In this document: positions 33,705-39,085 of the stretch, piece after piece | How the letters are laid out: each line of letters begins with the position of its first letter | Position numbering within the stretch: the stretch's first letter is position 1 | Assembly: GCA_027532555.1 (NCBI GenBank) | Contig: JAPZTJ010000030.1 | Coordinates: 1-39,085 of the forward strand | Length of the DNA stretch: 39,085 nt | Direction of reading: 5' to 3' | From: Aquidulcibacter sp. | Lineage (GTDB): Bacteria; Pseudomonadota; Alphaproteobacteria; Caulobacterales; Aquidulcibacteraceae | Notes under the pieces: generated by a model | Databases searched by the model: none | The model's input: the letters and a program-made list of their open reading frames with translations, nothing else | What the model was told of the DNA's origin: nothing | Program-made: the position numbers and the translations under genes

Positions 33705-33869
33705 GGCTTACCTAATGCGGCGATGGCTGCGCGGCGTCAACGAGACTTGCGACTTCTACGCCGCACTTAGCCACGGTTTTTCCGATAAATCCCATTAGGT
33801 TTTCACGTTTCTCCTTCTGGGGGTGACAGACTAAGCAGCGGCGCCGCACCCACAAATGAGGAGCCAAAT

Positions 33870-34856
33870 ATGCCGGTTGAAGTCCTGCTTGAAAACCTAG
33901 TCTCACCCATAACCTTGGCATTTTTGTTGGGCATGATCGCCACTTTGATCAAGTCAGATCTAGAGATACCCGAACCGGTCATCAAAATTTTCGCGATCTT
34001 CTTGCTGTTCTCCATTGGCCTGCAAGGTGGCCAAGAACTGGCTGGCGTGGCCTTTGCCGATATCGCCAACGGGCTGGCCGTTACAGCGGCACTGATTTTC
34101 CTACTGCCCCTCATAGCCTTTTTGATTGCGAAGTTCGTGTTGCGCTTGGACACACCCAATGCGGCAGGCGTTGCAGCCCTTTACGGCTCAGTCTCGTCGG
34201 TGACCTTTGTGGTCGCGCGCACCTATGCTGAGGGCAAGGGCACGCCGATGGACGGTTATGTCACCGGGCTTGTGGCCTTGATGGAGCTGGCAATATTGGT
34301 CGCGCTGTTTTACGGACGCTTCGTGCTCAGTCGGTCTAGTGGGGATAAGGGTAAGCTCACCGAAATCCTGATGGAAACCCTGCGCGGACGCGGCCTTGTC
34401 TTGCTTGGCGGTGGCCTTCTGATCGGCGGTCTGATCGGCGAGACGAATTTCGCCAAGATTGAGCCCTTCTTTGTCGATCTGTTCCGGGGCGTGCTCGTCC
34501 TCTTCCTGCTAGAAATGGGCATGACAGCGGCGCGGCATCTGAAAGAGTTTGCCAAAGTAGGCCCGGCCATGGCGGTTTTTGGGATCGTCATGCCGATGGT
34601 ACATGGTGCCCTCGCCTCGGGCCTTGCAACGTGGGCAAGCCTGCCATTAGGGTCGGCCTTTGTCATCGGGGCGGTTGCGGCTTCCGCCTCTTACATCGAC
34701 GCCCCAGCAGCCGTGCGCGCCACCTTTCCAACCGCGAACCCGGCCATATACCTCACCTCATCGCTAGGCATCACCTTTCCCTTCATGCTGATCATCGGGG
34801 TGCCGACCGTGTATCAAATAACAGTCTTGTGGCGTGGGGTGTTGGGGGGTGGTTAG
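33870..34856 (+). CDS. SbtA-like sodium-dependent bicarbonate transporter family permease
   Basis: A 328-residue membrane protein with about ten helices in two inverted halves. Family motifs are KIFAIFLLFSIGLQGGQEL in the first half and the serine-rich YGSVSSVTFVVA and VAASASYIDAPAAVRATFPTANPAIYLTSSLGITFPFML, which supply the Na+ and bicarbonate site in SbtA. In cyanobacteria SbtA is a HCO3-/Na+ symporter; homologues in heterotrophs may serve anaplerotic bicarbonate uptake. The usual SbtB partner is not here. GAGGAG lies 7 nt before ATG 33870. A LysR gene is divergent. Confidence 0.88.
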   Translation: MPVEVLLENLVSPITLAFLLGMIATLIKSDLEIPEPVIKIFAIFLLFSIGLQGGQELAGVAFADIANGLAVTAALIFLLPLIAFLIAKFVLRLDTPNAAGVAALYGSVSSVTFVVARTYAEGKGTPMDGYVTGLVALMELAILVALFYGRFVLSRSSGDKGKLTEILMETLRGRGLVLLGGGLLIGGLIGETNFAKIEPFFVDLFRGVLVLFLLEMGMTAARHLKEFAKVGPAMAVFGIVMPMVHGALASGLATWASLPLGSAFVIGAVAASASYIDAPAAVRATFPTANPAIYLTSSLGITFPFMLIIGVPTVYQITVLWRGVLGGG

Positions 34857-34965
34857 GGCCGTATCTATGTCGTTAGGAGCGCTTCTAAGTGGACAGGTCT
34901 TCTCCCATCTCCCAGAGTGAGAGGGGGTTTAAAGCCGCCTGAAAAATTCTTCCCCCACACCCCTA

Positions 34966-35180
34966 GACAGACACCTCAAACTAAGGCGCTATGGTGATCC
35001 CATTAGCAACTGAAAGGAGGTGATCCTATGTCTCATTGTCTGCGCCTTAGTGAAATGTCTGTCGGGATCCCTTCGGAGGTGAAGGCTTAACGATTGTAAG
35101 CCTTTCTTCGAATTGAGATCGGGCCGTTTCACCAGTCTGGCAATGGAAAGGTCGCTGGGCAACCAGCGACCTTTCTTGTT
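34966..35180 (+). ncRNA. Structured short transcript unit with an extended anti-16S leader
   Basis: A candidate small transcription unit on the plus strand between sbtA and the GNAT gene. GACAGACA (34966-34973) plus ACTAAGGCGC (34980-34989) pairs with GCGCCTTAGT (35042-35051) plus TGTCTGTC (35056-35063): an 18-bp two-part stem separated by internal loops of 6 and 4 nt. The closing loop holds GAAAGGAGGTGATCC (35012-35026), exactly complementary to 15 nt at the 16S rRNA 3' end, then a 20-codon ORF. Downstream are hairpin AAGGCTTA/TAAGCCTT (35082-35089, 35097-35104) and a strong terminator. Whether it acts as an RNA, a leader peptide or both is unknown. The promoter is not identified. Confidence 0.55.
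35028..35090 (+). CDS. Possible 20-codon leader peptide or small protein
   Basis: An ATG at 35028 opens a 20-codon frame ending TAA at 35090. The peptide begins MSHCLRLSEM and ends PSEVKA. The GGAGG is 7 nt from the ATG, and its surrounding 15-nt match to the anti-Shine-Dalgarno is the strongest in the window. A second GGAGGTGA occurs inside the frame at 35075-35082, with no start codon suitably placed after it. Expression of the peptide is inference; the sequence has no membrane segment or recognised motif. Confidence 0.45.
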   Translation: MSHCLRLSEMSVGIPSEVKA

Positions 35181-35184
35181 TTTC
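35147..35184 (+). terminator. Strong intrinsic terminator of the 34966-35180 unit
   Basis: AAAGGTCGCTGG (35147-35158) and CCAGCGACCTTT (35163-35174) form a perfect 12-bp stem capped by a GCAA tetraloop (GNRA type) and followed by CTTGTTTTTC. The T-rich tail is on the plus strand, so it ends plus-strand transcripts. On the minus strand, downstream of the GNAT gene, only a short TTT follows. Confidence 0.88.
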
Positions 35185-35717
35185 TAAAGCGTCTTGCCCA
35201 TGATTTTCAGAGGGATGATCGCGCCATTTTTGGCGTGCTTTTCGATCACTTCAATCAACTCATAACCACAGCGACGATAGAGCGGTTCACCCGCCAATGT
35301 GGCCCCCATTTGCGCGCTCTTGAAGCCCTCGGCACGGGCAGCGGCTTCGCCGGCATCAATGATCATCTGGCCAATGCCGCGGCGTACATGGTCTGGGTGG
35401 GTATACATGGCGCGGATGCGCGCAGGCTCGGTTGCGGGGTCGAGGAGGCGATTATCCCGCCCAGCGCTGTGATCGCCGCCATAGAGGGTCCCACGCCGGC
35501 TCCATCCGCCACAGCCGACGATTTTGCCGTCTTCTTCCACAACCGCAAAATAGGTACCGTCTTCGATCAACTGGGTGTCGATCCCCATGGTCTCATAACT
35601 GCCTTCTACTTGTTCAGGCGTCAGAAACTCATTCATCAATTGCCCGATGGCCAAGCCCATCAAGACCTTCATTTCGGGCATATCGTCAGGGGTTGCAACG
35701 CGCAGTTTTAAGACCAT
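35184..35717 (-). CDS. GNAT family acetyltransferase
   Basis: A 177-residue N-acetyltransferase. The acetyl-CoA binding motif A is [32 protein letters not shown], with the R-x-x-G-x-G/A pattern RRGIGQ near residue 114-119, and motif B follows in [13 protein letters not shown]. Acceptor substrate unknown. ATG 35717 overlaps the lysK stop by 10 bp, so expression is coupled to lysK, but a functional link (for example lysine or tRNA acetylation) is not shown. Confidence 0.9.
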   Translation of the reverse strand: MVLKLRVATPDDMPEMKVLMGLAIGQLMNEFLTPEQVEGSYETMGIDTQLIEDGTYFAVVEEDGKIVGCGGWSRRGTLYGGDHSAGRDNRLLDPATEPARIRAMYTHPDHVRRGIGQMIIDAGEAAARAEGFKSAQMGATLAGEPLYRRCGYELIEVIEKHAKNGAIIPLKIMGKTL

Positions 35718-37288
35718 GCAGCCAGCCTTTCCTCAATCAGAGCAATCGTTTCTGTCACGCCAAACAAGGCGACAAAGCCGCCAAAGCGCGGGCCTTGTTC
35801 TTGGCCCAACAAGACTTCATAGAGCGCCTTGAACCAATCGCGTAGATTTTCAAACTGATGCGTCTTGCCGACATCAAACACCATATTCTGGATTTCATCG
35901 CCGTCGCGCATGTCTGGCCCCATGGCTTCGAGACGGGCTTTCATGTCCAATATGGCGGCAAGCTCGGCCTCGGTTGGCGCGCGGAACTTCTTCGTTGGCT
36001 GAATGAAGTCGCGGTAATAGGCGACGGCAAAGCCTGCGAGCTCGTCAAGCAAAGGCTGTTCGGCCGGTGTGGCTTCGGGCGCATAGCGCTTGATAAAGCC
36101 CCACAGCACGTCCTTGGTTTCCGCGTTCGCCGCCGAGACGAGGTTTAGAAGCAAGGCAAAGCTGATGGGCGAGCCATATTGCGGCGGATGGCCATTATGG
36201 ATGTGCCAGACCGGATTTTCGAGCTGCTTGGCAGGCTCTTCCCGGCGGAAGGCGTCTAAGAACTGCACATATTCATCCACCGCGCGCGGGATGACGTCGA
36301 AGTAGAGCTTCTTCGCGACGCGCGGCTTTTGGAAATTATAGAGCGAGAGGCTCTCCGGCGGGGCATAGGTCAGCCATTGCTCCACCGAGATACCATTGCC
36401 CTTGGACTTGCTGATCTTTTCGCCATTTTGATCCAAGAACAGCTCATAGCAATATTGCAACGGTGGCTCCGCACCCAAGATGCGGCAGATCTTGGAATAG
36501 ATTGGGCCATTGGTCTGGTGGTCTTTGCCATACATTTCAAAGTCGACGCCGAGCGCAGCCCAGCGCATACCAAAGTCTGGCTTCCATTGCATTTTGACGT
36601 GGCCACCGGTGACAGGAACCGTAACGTCGGTGCCATCTTCGTCGGCAAAGGTCACCGTGCCCGCTTTTGCATCGGTCGCCTTCATCGGCACATACAGAAC
36701 GCGGCCCGTGGTGGGGGAGATTGGCAGAAACGGGCTATAGGTCGCCCGCCGCTCCTCGCCTAAAGTTGGCAGCATCACGCCCATAATCTCGCCAAACTTT
36801 TCAAGCGCACGCAGAAGCGTGGCGTCAAAAGCGCCAGAACGGTAAAGCTCGGTCGCGGACTTGAATTGATAGTCAAAGCCAAAGCTATCCAAGAAGCCAC
36901 GCAAGCGGGCATTATTGTGCTGGGCAAAGCCTTCGTGCGTGCCAAACGGATCAGGCACATCGGTCAAAGGCTTTTGGAGATAGGGCACCAGCGCCTCTGG
37001 ATTAGGCACATTGTCTGGCACTTTGCGCATGCCATCCATATCATCGCTGACACAGATTAGCTGGGTCTCAATCGTGCCATCGGTCAACGCGATAAAGGCT
37101 TGGCGCACCATGGTTGTGCGCACGACTTCGCCAAAGGTGCCGATGTGCGGCAAGCCCGATGGACCATAGCCAGTTTCGAAGATGACCGGCCCCTGTTTTC
37201 CGACTTTCTTGACCCGATCCAACAACAAACGGGCTTGTTCAAAGGGCCAAGCTTTGGCTTCGGTCGCCAAAAGTGCACGGTTCGCCAT
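35708..37288 (-). CDS. lysK: Lysyl-tRNA synthetase, class I
   Basis: It charges tRNA-Lys. The 526-residue protein is the class I (archaeal-type) enzyme. HIGT at residues 48-51 in [10 protein letters not shown] stands for HIGH, and KISKSKGN near residue 290 is the KMSKS loop. The class II LysS has none of these motifs. Class I enzymes are usual in alphaproteobacteria. Gene order is lysK then GNAT. The divergent NADH dehydrogenase starts 171 bp away. Confidence 0.95.
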   Translation of the reverse strand: MANRALLATEAKAWPFEQARLLLDRVKKVGKQGPVIFETGYGPSGLPHIGTFGEVVRTTMVRQAFIALTDGTIETQLICVSDDMDGMRKVPDNVPNPEALVPYLQKPLTDVPDPFGTHEGFAQHNNARLRGFLDSFGFDYQFKSATELYRSGAFDATLLRALEKFGEIMGVMLPTLGEERRATYSPFLPISPTTGRVLYVPMKATDAKAGTVTFADEDGTDVTVPVTGGHVKMQWKPDFGMRWAALGVDFEMYGKDHQTNGPIYSKICRILGAEPPLQYCYELFLDQNGEKISKSKGNGISVEQWLTYAPPESLSLYNFQKPRVAKKLYFDVIPRAVDEYVQFLDAFRREEPAKQLENPVWHIHNGHPPQYGSPISFALLLNLVSAANAETKDVLWGFIKRYAPEATPAEQPLLDELAGFAVAYYRDFIQPTKKFRAPTEAELAAILDMKARLEAMGPDMRDGDEIQNMVFDVGKTHQFENLRDWFKALYEVLLGQEQGPRFGGFVALFGVTETIALIEERLAAWS

Positions 37289-37459
37289 TCAGGTCTCATT
37301 CTTCACGTGGAGTGGGAGGTTGTTGCCACGCCTTGTGACGGAATCAAGCCCCAAGGTCAAATCCCTGCCCCTGCCCAGACACCCCAACCGCTACGCGGCG
37401 TAGCGCCCAAGTTGTGGGTTGAGTCCGCCGTCTATTCACTGATAAGGCCGAAGGGCGCA

Positions 37460-38797
37460 ATGTCGCGGTCGCAGGGGAATCGAGTGACTCAAAGAAAGAC
37501 GCAAATCGTCGTGGTTGGCGGCGGTGCCGGGGGTCTGGAGCTCGTGCGCTTGCTTGGATCGCGTTATGGCCGCAAGGCCCATGACATCATTCTGATCGAC
37601 CGCAATTTGACCCATATTTGGAAGCCGCTCCTGCACGAGGTTGCGGCCGGGTCCCTCGATGCCAATCTCGATGAAGTGGGCTATGGCGGCCATGCGGTGC
37701 GCTGGGGCTATCGGTTTTTCAACGGCAGCCTTGAAAGCGTGGATCGAACCGCCCGCACTGTCACCACCGCCCCTTTGCTGGACGAGCGTGGCGAAGAGAT
37801 CATCGGGCGGCACACCATTCGCTATGATTACCTGGTGCTGGCGATGGGCGGCATCTCGAACGATTTCGGCGTGCCGGGCGTGCGGGAGCACGCGATGTTT
37901 CTCGAAGACCGCCCCCAAGCGGACCGCTTCCGGCAAAAGCTGCTCAATGCGTGCCTGCGTACCAACCACGCCCACCAAACCGGCGATTTAGAAGCCTGCG
38001 TGCGCATCAGCATCGTTGGCGGCGGCGCGACTGGGGTCGAGCTGGCCGCTGAGCTTTATAATGCCGCCAAGGCCTTGCGCCATTATGGGCTGGAAGTGTT
38101 CGATGAATCTAAGCTCGAAGTATCGCTAATCGAAGCTGGGCCGCGGATCCTGCCGGCCCTCGATGAGAAGCTGGCTGAAAGTGCCAAGCATGAACTCGAA
38201 AAGCTGGGCGTCAAAGTGCTCGACAACACCCAAGTCGTGCGTCTCGCCAAGAATGAAGTTCATACCAGCAGCGGCGAGGTCATACCGTCCAACCTCATTT
38301 TATGGGCTGCTGGCGTGAAGGGGGCAGACGAAATCCGGACGATGGGTGACCTCGAACTGACACGCGGCAACCAAATCATTGTGCGGCCAACGCTACAGAC
38401 CACGACCGACGATCGGATTTATGCGCTGGGCGACTGCGCGTCCTGCATCCTGCCTGGCCGCGACCGCCCCATCCCGCCGCGTGCGCAATCGGCACACCAG
38501 ATGGCCGCCCAAGTGTTTCACAATCTGGTGCGCGCTCAAGCAGGCCAAGCGCAACAGGATTTTGTCTATCACGACCATGGCTCGCTGGTGTCGCTCAGCC
38601 GCTTCTCCACCGTGGGCAGCCTGATGGGCAATCTGGTTGGCGGGCGCATGCGCGTCGAGGGCTGGATCGCGCGGATGGTGTATCAATCACTCTACCGCAT
38701 GCATCTGATCGCCATCCACGGCTGGTGGCGCGGTGTGACACTGATCGTGATCGGCCATGTCAACCAGATCATAAGGCCCAAGTTCAAGCTGCATTAG
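37460..38797 (+). CDS. ndh: Type II NADH:quinone oxidoreductase
   Basis: A 445-residue single-subunit NADH dehydrogenase (NDH-2) that passes electrons from NADH to quinone without pumping protons. The FAD-binding Rossmann motif is VVVGGGAGGLELVRLLG near residue 17 and the NADH-binding one is SIVGGGATGVELAAEL near residue 185. The ALGDCA-type FAD motif is near 325. A C-terminal amphipathic helix region (RMVYQSLYRMHLIAIHGWWRG) is the membrane contact. ATG 37460 is used with AAGGG upstream; GTG 37484 with AGGGG 6 nt upstream is a fair alternative. The frame extends upstream across lysK only by chance. Confidence 0.93.
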   Translation: MSRSQGNRVTQRKTQIVVVGGGAGGLELVRLLGSRYGRKAHDIILIDRNLTHIWKPLLHEVAAGSLDANLDEVGYGGHAVRWGYRFFNGSLESVDRTARTVTTAPLLDERGEEIIGRHTIRYDYLVLAMGGISNDFGVPGVREHAMFLEDRPQADRFRQKLLNACLRTNHAHQTGDLEACVRISIVGGGATGVELAAELYNAAKALRHYGLEVFDESKLEVSLIEAGPRILPALDEKLAESAKHELEKLGVKVLDNTQVVRLAKNEVHTSSGEVIPSNLILWAAGVKGADEIRTMGDLELTRGNQIIVRPTLQTTTDDRIYALGDCASCILPGRDRPIPPRAQSAHQMAAQVFHNLVRAQAGQAQQDFVYHDHGSLVSLSRFSTVGSLMGNLVGGRMRVEGWIARMVYQSLYRMHLIAIHGWWRGVTLIVIGHVNQIIRPKFKLH

Positions 38798-38829
38798 GGG
38801 CGGGCTAGAGGGCGCGCTCGGCATGTAGG

Positions 38830-38852
38830 GTGCCATTCCGACAGGAATGCAC
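38830..38852. repeat. Hairpin downstream of ndh
   Basis: CATTCC (38834-38839) and GGAATG (38844-38849) with a GACA loop, extended by GTG/CAC around one bulged base. No T-run follows. A CGCTATAGCG segment right after it (about 38852-38861) is shared with the repeat at 32683-32772, suggesting a degraded copy of the same element. Confidence 0.4.
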
Positions 38853-38944
38853 GCTATAGCGCGGAGCGCATTGCTTCGGTTTCCCGCTTGGTCGAAGTAA
38901 AATACTTCCTAATAACAACAACAGGGGACGGTCGAAAGTTTTGT

Positions 38945-39085
38945 CTAGCCAACAAGAAGGGTTGGACGATCAAACCCATCCTCAAGAATATCCGTCGTTA
39001 CACTTCCAAACAAAGACTGATGAATTGGACCATGACGAATTGCCCCGGTTGCCAGTACATCTGCCTCAAACTCCTCTGCAGCAGC
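38945..39085 (-). CDS. Universal stress protein (UspA family), C-terminal end only
   Basis: The last 46 residues of a minus-strand gene whose start lies beyond the window. ADVLATGAIRHGPIHQSLFGSV followed by TTDILEDGFDRPTLLVG matches the end of the UspA fold, where ADV(L/I)V(V/M)G, a glycine-rich loop and GSV precede the final strand PVLVV. The nucleotide-binding glycine pattern is only partly conserved, so ATP binding is uncertain. Confidence 0.7.
   Translation of the reverse strand, partial: AAAEEFEADVLATGAIRHGPIHQSLFGSVTTDILEDGFDRPTLLVG

Noticed and set aside
37100-37459. Upstream extension of the NDH-2 frame into lysK
   Set aside because: Overlaps lysK on the opposite strand; NDH-2 homology starts shortly before the VVVGGGAGG motif.
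1-39085. CRISPR array, tRNA, rRNA, transposase, phage or defence genes
   Set aside because: None was seen; no regularly spaced repeats, cloverleaf or conserved RNA signature, and no recombinase-like protein.

Overview
The window reads as chromosomal DNA of an alphaproteobacterium. The evidence is the combination of a 180-kDa-class NAD-glutamate dehydrogenase, the TIGR02186 membrane protein beside a TSUP transporter, a DUF1476 (F1-ATPase zeta subunit) protein, a class I lysyl-tRNA synthetase, the long alphaproteobacterial dCTP deaminase, a TIGR01459 HAD protein and an RpoH-type sigma factor. The order cannot be fixed from the sequence. A UrcA-like protein and a near-consensus CtrA motif are compatible with Caulobacterales or relatives. 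No phage, transposase, CRISPR array, rRNA or tRNA gene was seen.

Layout: 1-516 is non-coding with a small palindromic repeat. 517-3000 holds a tandemly duplicated membrane protein and a secreted SGNH hydrolase. 3039-11891 is a minus-strand block: NAD-GDH, an AI-2E family permease, a PQQ/cytochrome c alcohol dehydrogenase lipoprotein and hisI. 11960-15481 has a DUF817 membrane protein, folE, cysS and a coupled small lipoprotein. 15490-18109 has DUF3429, TIGR02186 + TSUP and a PLDc_N-like peptide. mtaB (18232-19530) faces a minus-strand run (19542-25096): a hypothetical membrane protein, GDPD, apaG, an ALDH7-type dehydrogenase, dcd and a HAD hydrolase. 25462-29189 carries exported or unknown proteins, an orphan HPt-like protein, a DUF3108 protein and rpoH. 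29322-32661 has a serine hydrolase, a small lipoprotein, DUF1476, and purC-purS. 32799-34856 is a divergent LysR/SbtA pair. 35184-38797 has GNAT-lysK and a type II NADH dehydrogenase. The window ends inside a universal-stress-protein gene.

Most genes are housekeeping or widely conserved: purine, histidine and folate synthesis, aminoacyl-tRNA synthesis, tRNA modification, nucleotide metabolism, respiration and heat-shock transcription. The least explained structure is a short plus-strand unit at 34966-35184. It has a long two-part inverted repeat enclosing a leader whose ribosome-binding site matches 15 nt of the complement of the 16S rRNA 3' end, a 20-codon ORF, a second GGAGGTGA copy near the ORF's end, and a strong intrinsic terminator. 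Two other regulatory observations stand out: an array of GTCA direct repeats with 11-bp period resembling tandem Pho boxes before the UrcA-like gene, and a folE ribosome-binding site buried in a palindrome.
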